43,460 bases of DNA from Chitinophagaceae bacterium (GCA_947450165.1 CANFUJ010000005.1:1-43460), one strand, 5' to 3'. Shown: positions 32,413-41,212, numbered from the stretch's first letter. Notes: a model not told the origin generated them from the letters alone. Numbers and translations are program-made.

Positions 32413-32769
32413 ATGCTCCCCATTATTCTTTTTATTGTTGCATTAATTGGTGTCCTGTTTTTCCCTAATGTGATTTTAATACATGGAGGAATTGGCAGTG
32501 AATCCATAACAGTTAATACGGTTTGTGTTTGGTATTTTTTTATTGCCTTCCTGATTTTTGTATATAGACGAAGAGAAATTCCTTTTTATGGTAAATTATG
32601 GCAAATGATTTCATTGTTTTTTACAATACTGTTTGCCACATTACTCGCAGGCTACATCAAAGAAAAAGTAAAAAAGAAAGATTATAGCGCTGCATTTTTC
32701 GGATTGATGATACCCTTTCTTTGGTTCGTCAACAAAATAGAGAAATCAAAAAAGACTATCGAGAAATAA
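32413..32769 (+). CDS. membrane protein under operator 8
   Basis: A 118-residue protein with four hydrophobic segments: the start MLPIILFIVALIGVLFF, then VCVWYFFIAFLIFVY, ISLFFTILFATLLAG and FFGLMIPFLWFV. A basic stretch (YIKEKVKKKDY) lies between the third and fourth. The centre is similar to the smaller protein at 29906. The ATG is 23 bases after a perfect -7 box, so a short leader. A likely membrane effector of the regulon; nothing more can be said. Confidence 0.65.
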   Translation: MLPIILFIVALIGVLFFPNVILIHGGIGSESITVNTVCVWYFFIAFLIFVYRRREIPFYGKLWQMISLFFTILFATLLAGYIKEKVKKKDYSAAFFGLMIPFLWFVNKIEKSKKTIEK

Positions 32770-32813
32770 AATAAAATCCCCCTTAACAAAACTTTACAAT
32801 CCTCCTCCACCAT

Positions 32814-32849
32814 TTTGTAAAAACATTACAATTTGATTTTGCATTTTTA
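32814..32849 (+). promoter_or_regulatory. 19-bp operator 9, weak -7 box
   Basis: TTTGTAAAAACATTACAAT (32814-32832); the -7 position at 32842-32849 reads CATTTTTA (weak). It drives the small secreted protein at 32917. Confidence 0.6.
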
Positions 32850-32916
32850 TCAAACCCAATAACTAATTAGATATAAACTATTACATCCATTTAATTAACC
32901 ACTTAATAAATTAAAA

Positions 32917-33213
32917 ATGAAAAAATCCATCTTAACCACATTAATCATTTCCACATCAACAATTTCCTTTGGACAAACAAAAAAAGAGTACTTCATTTAT
33001 GATATACCGCATTATGACTCAGTAGGAAATTTATATCAAGCAGCAAAGACATACGATCATTTTCCGACAGCAGCAGATTCAGCAGATTTTTTTTTATCAG
33101 CTAAAAATAAATTGAATGAAATAATGAATAATGAACAAGTAGAAAATGAGAAAAGAAAAAGCCCAATTAAAAAGGCTATTCCAGTAAAAAGAAATCCACA
33201 GAAAAAATTTTAA
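32917..33213 (+). CDS. small secreted protein under operator 9
   Basis: A 98-residue protein with a signal peptide MKKSILTTLIISTSTISFGQ cleaved after SFG-Q. The mature part of about 78 residues is hydrophilic (KKEYFIYDIPHYDSVGNLYQ, ADSADFFLSAKNKLNEIMNN) and ends in a very basic tail (RKSPIKKAIPVKRNPQKKF). It should be periplasmic or exported. No family is recognised. A secreted basic protein among DNA-processing genes is unusual and would fit an envelope function of the response. Confidence 0.55.
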   Translation: MKKSILTTLIISTSTISFGQTKKEYFIYDIPHYDSVGNLYQAAKTYDHFPTAADSADFFLSAKNKLNEIMNNEQVENEKRKSPIKKAIPVKRNPQKKF

Positions 33214-33229
33214 TCACATTTTTTTCTTA

Positions 33230-33265
33230 ATTGTAAAAAGATTACAATCACGGATTTTATGTTTG
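33230..33265 (+). promoter_or_regulatory. 19-bp operator 10 with -7 box
   Basis: ATTGTAAAAAGATTACAAT (33230-33248), identical to operator 4, then 9 bases, then TATGTTTG (33258-33265), a perfect -7 box. It drives the AAA ATPase at 33304. Confidence 0.85.
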
Positions 33266-33303
33266 TCCTCCACCATCATTATCCACTTATAAATCCTTTC
33301 ATT

Positions 33304-34983
33304 ATGTTCAACATTAATCAATCCAACAACAACGTTCTTGATGCTATTGAAGAAATTTATAACATCTCTAAAGACAGTTTGCTAACTTTTGATCTGAGCA
33401 AGGAAACAAAACTATCTACATGGCTGGATACCCTAAAATCGTTTTTTGAATGCGATGAGGAACAAGCTATTTTATTGGCCATAATGATTCAATCCAATTT
33501 AGAAAACAATAATGTTAGCATAAAAGAGATCATCGATCACGCCAATTTAAAAACCTCGGCTTCTATATATATCAATAATGTACTTGCACCGTTGGTGAAA
33601 CTGGAGTGGATTTCGCCTAAAAAAGATGTAAAATATTATCCACTCACCGAATACAACATCAGCAACAAACTGATACGTTCAGTTTTAACTGGAAAATTAG
33701 AAATGAACAATGAAGTTAAAATTGAAAACTCTTTTCAATTACTTGCTCATTTTCAAATGAGGTTGGGCGAAAAAAATCATAAACGCATTTCTTATGCTGA
33801 ATTCATTAAATGGACAAATGAATTATTGAATACACATGCATCAATCGAATTGTCTGATTTTATTTTAAAAATGAACATGCCTGAAGATGATGCCACTCAT
33901 TTTATGTATGCTTGTTCAAGATTTTATACCGGTCAGGAAGAATCGGATTACGATGACATCATTAGAGATTTAACCCCTCCTAAAGATGTTCAATACAAAC
34001 TGAGGAATTCTTTCAAATCGGGTTCCAATTTTTTAATCAAATCGGAGTTGATTAAAGAAACCGTTAGTGATGACATGTTCAAAAGCACATCTTATTCACT
34101 AACCGAAAAAGCCGTTCGTGCATTTGACAAAACAGCTGTTGTGAAAAACAAGTTGTCTGAAGGAATGATGAAACATTTGGAACCCAATGCCATTACTGAA
34201 AAGAAGTTAATTTTCGATAGTAACGAACAAAAGCTTGTAAACAAATTACATAACATGTTGAGTGTTGATAATTTTTCGCAACTAACCGAAAGATTAGAAA
34301 GTCAGGGTATGAAAAAAGGCATTAGCGTTTTATTGTATGGTTATCCTGGCACTGGTAAAACTGAAACCGTATTGCAATTGGGGAAAAATAGCAACCGATA
34401 TATCATGATGGCGGATGCTAGTAAAATTAGAAGCAAATGGGTGGGCGAAACCGAAAAAAACATGAAAGCATTGTTTGATGAATATAGAAAAGCGATGGTA
34501 GATTTTAAAGAAACCCCTATTTTATTATTTAATGAAGCTGACGCGATTTTAGGAAAAAGACATACGGTAACCGATCGTGGCGATCAGATGGAAAATGCCA
34601 TGCAGAATATTCTGTTGCAAGAGCTTGAAAACTTCGAAGGTATTTTTATTGCAACAACAAACTTGGTTGACAATTTAGATAAAGCATTTGACAGAAGATT
34701 TTTGTATAAAATTAGATTTGAAAAACCAGGTGCGCAAACGTTGATTCAAATTTGGAAATCGAAATTCCCAAAGATTAAAACGGGGATATTGAAAAACATC
34801 TGTGCTAAAATAAATTTAACGGGTGGGCAAATTGAAAACATCCGTAAAAAGATTGCCGTAGATTCTTTGCTGGATGATAAGTTGAAAATAAATGAAAACT
34901 ATTTGATGCAATTGGCTCAGCAAGAACTAATGTTGGATAAAAAGAATGAGAGAAATGCTATTGGATTTAATCAGGGAGTATAA
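33304..34983 (+). CDS. AAA+ ATPase with long N-terminal region
   Basis: 559 residues from the ATG at 33304; the frame opens further upstream but over the promoter. The first 300 residues are helical without a recognised domain (winged-helix-like segments such as SIYINNVLAPLVKLEWISPK may be present). The C-terminal AAA module has Walker A YGYPGTGKTET near residue 346 and KIRSKWVGETEKNMKALF. Walker B reads ILLFNEADAIL near 405, with asparagine for the usual aspartate, and sensor and arginine-finger segments are ATTNLVDNLDKAFDRRF. Such proteins remodel protein or nucleoprotein complexes. Under strong operator 10. Confidence 0.88.
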   Translation: MFNINQSNNNVLDAIEEIYNISKDSLLTFDLSKETKLSTWLDTLKSFFECDEEQAILLAIMIQSNLENNNVSIKEIIDHANLKTSASIYINNVLAPLVKLEWISPKKDVKYYPLTEYNISNKLIRSVLTGKLEMNNEVKIENSFQLLAHFQMRLGEKNHKRISYAEFIKWTNELLNTHASIELSDFILKMNMPEDDATHFMYACSRFYTGQEESDYDDIIRDLTPPKDVQYKLRNSFKSGSNFLIKSELIKETVSDDMFKSTSYSLTEKAVRAFDKTAVVKNKLSEGMMKHLEPNAITEKKLIFDSNEQKLVNKLHNMLSVDNFSQLTERLESQGMKKGISVLLYGYPGTGKTETVLQLGKNSNRYIMMADASKIRSKWVGETEKNMKALFDEYRKAMVDFKETPILLFNEADAILGKRHTVTDRGDQMENAMQNILLQELENFEGIFIATTNLVDNLDKAFDRRFLYKIRFEKPGAQTLIQIWKSKFPKIKTGILKNICAKINLTGGQIENIRKKIAVDSLLDDKLKINENYLMQLAQQELMLDKKNERNAIGFNQGV

Positions 34984-34999
34984 ATAAAATAAATACACT

Positions 35000-35023
35000 C
35001 GCCCATCGTTTAAACGGTGGGCG
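35000..35023 (+). terminator. 24-bp hairpin after the AAA ATPase gene
   Basis: CGCCCATCG-TTTAAA-CGGTGGGCG, a nearly perfect palindrome 17 bases after the stop. There is no T run, so it may be an mRNA-stabilising hairpin or a weak terminator. Confidence 0.5.
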
Positions 35024-35071
35024 ATATTAAAAATTGAAATAATTCCGAATATTTTTCATTACAATTTTTCA

Positions 35072-35107
35072 TTTGTAAATACAATACAATTACAAGTCAG
35101 ACATTTG
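35072..35107 (+). promoter_or_regulatory. 19-bp operator 11 with -7 box
   Basis: TTTGTAAATACAATACAAT (35072-35090), then 9 bases, then GACATTTG (35100-35107), a -7 box with one mismatch. It drives the genes at 35182 and 35799. Confidence 0.7.
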
Positions 35108-35181
35108 ATGTATAAAGACAAACCATGATAAAATAAACATACTCCAACTCGATTTCATTGTAAACTTCAAATGTACACATT

Positions 35182-35754
35182 ATGAAATCGATCCCTTATT
35201 GCCCCATTGCACGAAAAAAAAGACACACCATTAGTACACCAAAATCTGAATGGAAAAAATTCCGTCCAAATAGATACTTATATCATTTAAGTTATGGTGG
35301 CACCTTAAATGTTAATGAAGAAAATGTATTATTAAAGCGTTTAAGTATCGCTACCGAAGGGATTTGTGGTAAAGAAAAAGGCTTGGGTGGTGTTTGGGCA
35401 AACAACCAAATGAAAAGGGTAAATCATTTGTGGCCAATTTGTTTTGATAGCTGGGATTGTGGATCAAATGAAAACTATTTAAAGATGTTGTATAGATTTG
35501 ATGTTTGGCAAATTGATACAAAGCTGATTAACAATATCTGGTATTTAGATCCGAATTTGATGGATGGAAATGAAGGAAGTGGCGATGCTACGGATTATTT
35601 GTATTGCGAAAATACCATACATCCGCGTGCTTTAAAATTATTTACATTTACCATTAATGATTATAAGTTTTTGTTTGAAGATAAATTCAAAATCGAATTC
35701 AATTTAGACCCTGTAGAGAAAATAAATAATTTCATTAAAACAAAATGGTGGTAA
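35182..35754 (+). CDS. unknown protein, possibly ADP-ribosyltransferase-like
   Basis: A 190-residue cytoplasmic protein. RYLYHLSYGGTLNVNEENVLLKRL is reminiscent of the first strand and helix of ADP-ribosyltransferase-fold enzymes (histidine in Y-H-L-S). VWANNQMKRVNHLWP, FDVWQIDTKLINNIWYLDP and DYLYCENTIHPRALKLF follow the strand order of that fold, the last resembling the E-x-x-...-I-x-P segment. A clear catalytic glutamate cannot be named, so this is a weak assignment. It shares a transcript with the FtsK-like gene 44 bases downstream. A transferase here would match the ADP-ribosylglycohydrolase at 24554. Confidence 0.45.
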   Translation: MKSIPYCPIARKKRHTISTPKSEWKKFRPNRYLYHLSYGGTLNVNEENVLLKRLSIATEGICGKEKGLGGVWANNQMKRVNHLWPICFDSWDCGSNENYLKMLYRFDVWQIDTKLINNIWYLDPNLMDGNEGSGDATDYLYCENTIHPRALKLFTFTINDYKFLFEDKFKIEFNLDPVEKINNFIKTKWW

Positions 35755-35798
35755 TTTATATTTTAAAGAAATCAATTGGGATTATTTAATTTAGTAAA

Positions 35799-36509
35799 AT
35801 GCTCATTCCACTCATTATAGGAAAAAACAGTAGCGGCGAAAACCAGATGATTGATTTAGCACAATCTACTTTGTTGATGATTTCATATTGCGAAGAGGTG
35901 CAGTTAAAGAGTATTGTTACTCAACTAACCAATTTAGATTACCCTTTTAAACAATCTGATTATTATATTGCTTCAAGCAGAAAATGTGAATACTGGAATA
36001 TTGATTTACAACAAGCCATACATTATTATAAAGACGATCCAAACAAAGGAAATATCAACAAAAAATCGAAATTGCTAAAGCTTATAAATGATGAAATTTC
36101 CAGAAGAGAAAAAATTTTAAAAAAGAATAAAGGAATAGATTTCAAAAGATATTTTTCTTTAAACACTTGGAAAGAAGAAAAACTATCTTACCAATTTTTT
36201 GTCATTGATGACATTTGGGATATCGTAATTTCCAAACCTAAAACAATTGGATTAAGTTTGATGCGTATCATATTATATGGAAGCGATGTGGGCATTCATA
36301 CCATATTTACCAGCAAATTGTCTTATATAAATTTACTAGAACAGTTAATCAATATCAATCCTTCCATTACTAAAGAGTTACAAAAAAAATATGGAGTGCC
36401 TGAACCCAAAAGAATCAATAGTATAGGCAACGAACTTTTATTTACTGCTGATAATGTTGTATTTCATAAAAAGGCAGGTTCAATGGAGATGGTTAGGATG
36501 TATTTTTAA
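35799..36509 (+). CDS. FtsK-motor-like protein without a P-loop
   Basis: A 236-residue protein. Compared from memory with E. coli FtsK, IPLIIGKNSSGENQMIDLAQ corresponds to LPLTLGKDIAGEPVVADLAK. The next segment LLMISYCEEVQLKS corresponds to LLVAGTTGSGKS, so the Walker A is lost. LINDEISRREKILKKNKGID corresponds to CVNEMERRYKLMSALGVRN. YQFFVIDDIWDIV corresponds to YIVVLVDEFADLM, a Walker B with D for E, and SDVGIHTIFTSK to AAGIHLVLATQR. The whole motor is present in order but much shorter and unable to bind ATP normally. It may act on the host FtsK hexamer or on DNA. Confidence 0.7.
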   Translation: MLIPLIIGKNSSGENQMIDLAQSTLLMISYCEEVQLKSIVTQLTNLDYPFKQSDYYIASSRKCEYWNIDLQQAIHYYKDDPNKGNINKKSKLLKLINDEISRREKILKKNKGIDFKRYFSLNTWKEEKLSYQFFVIDDIWDIVISKPKTIGLSLMRIILYGSDVGIHTIFTSKLSYINLLEQLININPSITKELQKKYGVPEPKRINSIGNELLFTADNVVFHKKAGSMEMVRMYF

Positions 36510-36546
36510 TAAATTACTTTTCATGAGAAAGATATTGTTTAAATAA

Positions 36547-37170
36547 TTAACGCACCCTTTCCAAATCTGCAAAAACCCCTTCTTTAGATAAAAATGTATC
36601 AATTTCTTTGAGATCCTTTTTAAGAATAATCAACTGTCCTACATATTTTACATCATTTAATTTTTCAGTAAATATTTTTTTATTTTCAGCGATATAAATT
36701 GCAAAAGCAGGAACGGTTAAAGTATTGACATCGACCTCAAATTCTGAATTATCCACATAAAAAGACTTGTAATGACTATCTAATAATGCTTCATTAATTA
36801 AATCAACATTTATTCTAGAAACATCTTTTGGCGAAACTGCAGTAAAGCCTGGATAAAATAAATTAAATTCTGGAGAAATCACAAAACCAATATTTACACG
36901 CTCCGTAATATTTTCAAGTTCATTTTTTTTCATTAGGATATAAAAATAGTCTGCGCTAACTTCATGATATTCTTTAAACAAAAGAACAACTTTATTATTT
37001 TGATAAACTTCTGGAAAACCAAACTCAAATAATGGGTTATAAATAACCCTCCAATCGATAATGTCCAAATCATCTTTTGGTGGATTATGCAAAAATGCTT
37101 CATATTGCTCATTGGCATCAGTGCATAATTGCAAACAATTTTCAATGGTGGGTTTTACTTCTTCTAACAT
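36547..37170 (-). CDS. hypothetical protein
   Basis: 207 residues from the ATG at 37170 (MLEEVKPTIENC), chosen because a TACATTTG -7 box lies 8 bases upstream, inside the longer frame. Mixed alpha/beta protein (VVLLFKEYHEVSADYFYIL, VNIGFVISPEFNLFYPGF, LTVPAFAIYIAENKKIF) with no recognised family, signal or membrane segment. It lacks the 19-bp operator and is transcribed against its neighbours. It may be independent of the regulon. Confidence 0.5.
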   Translation of the reverse strand: MLEEVKPTIENCLQLCTDANEQYEAFLHNPPKDDLDIIDWRVIYNPLFEFGFPEVYQNNKVVLLFKEYHEVSADYFYILMKKNELENITERVNIGFVISPEFNLFYPGFTAVSPKDVSRINVDLINEALLDSHYKSFYVDNSEFEVDVNTLTVPAFAIYIAENKKIFTEKLNDVKYVGQLIILKKDLKEIDTFLSKEGVFADLERVR

Positions 37171-37238
37171 AATTATGCAAATGTAAATGCCTTGTTTGTT
37201 ATAGAAGAATAATTGATTTTTTTTCAATAAAATCTGAA

Positions 37239-37274
37239 ATTGTAAATAGGTTCCAATCAGGACTTCTAAGTTTG
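37239..37274 (+). promoter_or_regulatory. 19-bp operator 12 with -7 box
   Basis: ATTGTAAATAGGTTCCAAT (37239-37257), then 9 bases, then TAAGTTTG (37267-37274), a perfect -7 box. It drives the RmuC-like gene at 37311. Confidence 0.75.
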
Positions 37275-37310
37275 TAAAAAAAATGCTTGTTGCATTAAAA
37301 AATCAATCAT

Positions 37311-38654
37311 ATGAACATCAATATCGACAATTTAAAAAAACTCATTGAATCTATTAGAAACATCAATTTCATTCAACGATTATTTAGCTGGGGGAAAATC
37401 AGGCAGCAATTAATAGATGGTGTTACCGATCTTCAAAAAATGGAATCTTTGATTGAACACTTAAACAATCAAAACGATTCATTGATTTTGGAATTAAATA
37501 CTTCAAATGCAAATTTGAAAGCAGCAAACGATATTGTTTCTAGATATGATGGTGAAAGAGATAGACTGAATTATATCATTCAAGAAAAAGAAAACAAATT
37601 AACACAAATTGAAAAAGACCTTTCCTCCGTTATTACAGAAAACGAAAACAACAAAAACAATCTTGCCAAATCTGAAAGTCAATTGGCCGTATTAACTCAA
37701 AAACATCAATCTATTGAAGACGAGTTATTAAAAACTCGACAAGAAAATACCCAATTAAATACAGAAGAAAAAAGTAGACGAGAAAAATATGAGCAAGATG
37801 TTGTTGGACTAAATGCCATAAGAACACAAATTCAAGATGATCGAAACCGAGAATTAAATGATAGAGCCATTGCAGAAGCTGAACGAAGAGATAAACTTAA
37901 AGAAACCTGGAGCAAACATCAGATTAATGTAAAAGGATTGATCAAAAACATTTGTCAAAAACATACCATTGAATATGTTGACGCCGTTCCATTCAAAGGC
38001 GAACCTGATAACACGATTAAAATTTGTGATGAGTTTGTAATCTTTGATGCAAAAAGTCCAGCTACAGATGATTTGAGCAATTTCCCAACTTATATTAAAA
38101 CACAAGCAGAAAGTGCTAAGAAATATGCAAAGCATGAAAATGTAAAATCAGACATCTTTTTTGTGATACCAACCAACACATTAGAACGGTTATCTCAATT
38201 TGTATTCAACTTGGCTGATTATAATGTGTTCATTATTTCGGTTGATGCACTTGAACAAATCATGCTTAGTTTAAAGAAGATTGAAGAATACGAATTTGCC
38301 GAGCAATTGAGTCCGGAAGAGCGCGACAATATCTGCAGGATACTTGGAAAGTTTGCGCATCTTACTAAAAGACGCATTCAAATAGACAGCTTTTTTGCCA
38401 AACAATTTATAGAACTTGCTTATAAATCGGAAACAGATTTACCCAAAGACATCTTTGACAAAGTAGTAGAATTTGAACGATCAGAAAAACTAAATCCTCC
38501 AATCGAAAAAAGAGCAAAAGCCATCAGCAACAAAGAATTGGAAAAAGATTTAAACAAAATAAATAACGAAGCTTTTTCGAAAGGCATTGTTATTGATGAC
38601 ACTAAAATTTCAAATGGTATAAACGATTGGGATTTATACAAACCAGAAGAATAG
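37311..38654 (+). CDS. RmuC-like coiled-coil nuclease-fold protein
   Basis: A 447-residue protein. A long coiled coil spans roughly residues 40-195 (LQKMESLIEHLNNQNDSLIL, ERDRLNYIIQEKENKLTQIE). A PD-(D/E)XK-type core then follows: GEPDNTIKICDEFVIFDAKSP around residues 228-249, with the P-D and D-A-K positions of the active site, and SDIFFVIPTNTLERLSQFVF. This is the layout of RmuC-family proteins, which limit inversions and rearrangements of DNA, though RmuC itself is annotated by similarity only. It is the last gene of the regulon, with operator 12 and a perfect -7 box. Confidence 0.7.
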   Translation: MNINIDNLKKLIESIRNINFIQRLFSWGKIRQQLIDGVTDLQKMESLIEHLNNQNDSLILELNTSNANLKAANDIVSRYDGERDRLNYIIQEKENKLTQIEKDLSSVITENENNKNNLAKSESQLAVLTQKHQSIEDELLKTRQENTQLNTEEKSRREKYEQDVVGLNAIRTQIQDDRNRELNDRAIAEAERRDKLKETWSKHQINVKGLIKNICQKHTIEYVDAVPFKGEPDNTIKICDEFVIFDAKSPATDDLSNFPTYIKTQAESAKKYAKHENVKSDIFFVIPTNTLERLSQFVFNLADYNVFIISVDALEQIMLSLKKIEEYEFAEQLSPEERDNICRILGKFAHLTKRRIQIDSFFAKQFIELAYKSETDLPKDIFDKVVEFERSEKLNPPIEKRAKAISNKELEKDLNKINNEAFSKGIVIDDTKISNGINDWDLYKPEE

Positions 38655-38800
38655 AAATGGCGAGAAATTAAATGTCATTAAAAAATAGTTATTGAAGTTA
38701 TTTAAATAAAAAATATTTTTTTAACATTCAATACTATTTGAAAAACAATTATATTTATGTTATTACATCTTTCAAATAAAATCAATTTTAAAAACACAAA

Positions 38801-39532
38801 ATGAAACAACATTTAAATACCATATTAATTTGTTTAGCCGTAGTAATTGGAATCACAATACTTGGGAACGCTTATAAATACAAATTCACTTCTTCTGAAA
38901 CAGTTTCAGTAACAGGATTATCAGAAAAAGATTTTACGAGTGATTTAATTGTTTGGGGTGGCTCATTTAGCAGAAATGCCATGGAATTGAAAGATGCATA
39001 CGCTGCTTTAAAACTAGATGAAGCTGCTATAAAAACTTATTTAAATTCGAAAGGAATTGTAGATAGTTGTATTGTGTTTTCAGCAGTAAGTATGGCAAAA
39101 GAATTCCAACGCCAATATGATGATAGAGGAAATGAAATAAGCTCAAGTTTTGCAGGTTATACCTTAACAGGAAATGTACGTGTAGAATCTCATGCAATAG
39201 AAACCGTTGAAAAACTATCGAGAGAAATAACTGAATTATTGGAAAAAGGAATTGAGTTAAATTCAAATACACCAGAGTATTATTACACTAAATTAAATGA
39301 ATTAAAAATTGACCTTTTGGCCAAAGCTAGTGAAGATGCAAAAACCAGGGCAGAAACTATTGCTAAAAATAGTGGCACATCATTAGGCGGCATCAAAAAA
39401 GCCAATATGGGTGTGTTTCAAATTACAGGTAAAAATGTAAACGAAACATTTAGTTACGGCGGTTCATTTAATACCAGCAGTAAATTAAAAACAGCTTCTA
39501 TTACGTTGAAAGTAGATTATCAACTGAAGTAA
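38801..39532 (+). CDS. SIMPL-domain (DUF541) protein
   Basis: A 243-residue protein with an N-terminal membrane helix or uncleaved signal (LICLAVVIGITILGNA). The SIMPL domain is recognised by VSVTGLSEKDFTSDLIVWGG, YTLTGNVRVES, then KIDLLAKASEDAKTRAETIAKNSG and the closing ASITLKVDYQLK. The family is periplasmic or exported, of uncertain function, linked to envelope or oxidative stress in some bacteria. It has no 19-bp operator and appears to lie outside the regulon. Confidence 0.85.
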   Translation: MKQHLNTILICLAVVIGITILGNAYKYKFTSSETVSVTGLSEKDFTSDLIVWGGSFSRNAMELKDAYAALKLDEAAIKTYLNSKGIVDSCIVFSAVSMAKEFQRQYDDRGNEISSSFAGYTLTGNVRVESHAIETVEKLSREITELLEKGIELNSNTPEYYYTKLNELKIDLLAKASEDAKTRAETIAKNSGTSLGGIKKANMGVFQITGKNVNETFSYGGSFNTSSKLKTASITLKVDYQLK

Positions 39533-39609
39533 TTATCCCATTACTTTGAATACATAACCAATTTTTTAAATTGGACAATTTAGACAAGATTTCTGATAAG
39601 AATATCATT

Positions 39610-39617
39610 TATCTTTG
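39610..39617 (+). promoter_or_regulatory. -7 promoter element of prfC
   Basis: TATCTTTG, a perfect TAnnTTTG match, 8 bases before the prfC ATG. No 19-bp palindrome lies upstream of it. Confidence 0.55.
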
Positions 39618-39625
39618 CCCACTTT

Positions 39626-41212
39626 ATGAAATATATCAACGAAATCAATAAGCGGAAAACATTTGCCATCATATCTCACCCGGATGCCGGAAAAACAACG
39701 TTAACTGAAAAGTTCTTGTTGTTTGGTGGTGCTATTCAAACTGCGGGCGCTGTAAAAAGCAATAAAATTAAAAAACATGCGACGAGTGATTTCATGGAAA
39801 TCGAGCGTCAAAGAGGAATCAGTGTGGCCACGAGTGTAATGACTTTTGAATACAAAGACTTTTTAATAAATCTATTAGATACGCCTGGGCATAAGGACTT
39901 TGCGGAAGATACTTACAGAACACTAACTGCGGTAGATAGTGTGGTTTTGGTGATAGATAGCGTAAATGGTGTGGAAGCACAAACGCGTAGATTGATGGAA
40001 GTTATTGCGATGCGAAAAACACCCGTTATTGTATTTATCAATAAAATGGATCGTGATGGAAAAAATAGATTCGACCTTTTGGAAGAAATTGAAAACGAAT
40101 TAAAGATTCAACTTCATCCAATGACCGTGCCTATAAACAGTGGTAAGGATTTTAAAGGGGTATATAATCTGCATGAAAAAAACTTAGTTTTATTTACGGC
40201 AGGAACAAAAGCAAACGATGAAGATGTATTGGAAATAAGTGATTTAAATGATGCGAAATTGGATGCAATCATTGGCGATAAAAATGCAGAAATTTTAAGA
40301 GAAGACGTAGAACTAATTGATGGCGTTTATGGCGAATTAAATGAAGCAGATTATTTATCAGGGAATACGGCTCCTGTATTTTTTGGAAGTGCCGTAAATA
40401 ATTTCGGGGTTAGAGAGATGCTTAATACTTTTGTAAGAATAGCTCCTACCCCTCGTCCACGCGGCACTACAACGCGCGATGTAAATCCACAAGAAGATAA
40501 GTTCAGTGGTTTTATTTTTAAAATACATGCCAATTTAGATCCGAAGCATAGAGATAGAATTGCCTTTTTAAGGGTTTGCTCTGGAAAGTTTTCGAGAAAC
40601 ACATTTTACAACCACGTTCGGTTGGAAAAAGATGTTCGTTTTAATAATCCATATAGCTTTTTAGCACGTCAAAAAGATGTCATTGAAGAAGCTTATCCAG
40701 GCGATGTTGTGGGTTTATTTGATACTGGGAATTTTAAAATTGGGGATACACTAACTGAAGGCGAAAATTTTTATTTCACCGGAATTCCTAGCTTTTCTCC
40801 AGAAATATTTAAAGAGGTTTCTAACAAAGACCCAATGAAAACCAAACAGCTCGAAAAGGGCTTGATGCAATTAACGGATGAGGGTGTGGCTCAGTTGTTT
40901 ACTCAATTTGGTGGCAACAAAAAAATCATTGGTTGTGTTGGTGAGCTTCAATTTGAAGTAATACAATATCGACTGTTACAAGAGTATGGCGCTTCTGTAC
41001 AAATGAATAATTTGCCATTTTATAAAGCATGTTGGCTAACAAGTAAAGATTCAAAAAAGCTGGATGATTTTACAAAATACAAACAAGCCAATATCGCGGA
41101 AGATAAAGATGGCAATGTTGTTTATCTCGCACAAAGCGAATGGTTTTTAAATACAGAAATAACCAATAACCCAGATATAGAATTTCATTTCACTTCGGAG
41201 ATACATAAATAA
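39626..41212 (+). CDS. prfC: peptide chain release factor 3
   Basis: A 528-residue translational GTPase, the normal length for RF3. The G domain has [15 protein letters not shown] (G1, residues 18-32), [10 protein letters not shown] (G2), [16 protein letters not shown] (G3), NKMDRDG (G4). The RF3-specific [24 protein letters not shown] and [16 protein letters not shown] follow in domain III. RF3 recycles class I release factors from the ribosome. The gene looks complete and ordinary. Confidence 0.96.
   Translation: MKYINEINKRKTFAIISHPDAGKTTLTEKFLLFGGAIQTAGAVKSNKIKKHATSDFMEIERQRGISVATSVMTFEYKDFLINLLDTPGHKDFAEDTYRTLTAVDSVVLVIDSVNGVEAQTRRLMEVIAMRKTPVIVFINKMDRDGKNRFDLLEEIENELKIQLHPMTVPINSGKDFKGVYNLHEKNLVLFTAGTKANDEDVLEISDLNDAKLDAIIGDKNAEILREDVELIDGVYGELNEADYLSGNTAPVFFGSAVNNFGVREMLNTFVRIAPTPRPRGTTTRDVNPQEDKFSGFIFKIHANLDPKHRDRIAFLRVCSGKFSRNTFYNHVRLEKDVRFNNPYSFLARQKDVIEEAYPGDVVGLFDTGNFKIGDTLTEGENFYFTGIPSFSPEIFKEVSNKDPMKTKQLEKGLMQLTDEGVAQLFTQFGGNKKIIGCVGELQFEVIQYRLLQEYGASVQMNNLPFYKACWLTSKDSKKLDDFTKYKQANIAEDKDGNVVYLAQSEWFLNTEITNNPDIEFHFTSEIHK

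Noticed and set aside
22183-37257. The 19-bp palindromes as Rex, CRP/FNR or LexA sites
   Set aside because: Rex sites read TTGTGAA or TTGTTAA with a different centre and CRP/FNR sites have TTGAT or TGTGA cores. No LexA, Rex or CRP gene lies here, whereas two WYL genes do. Another regulator encoded elsewhere remains possible.
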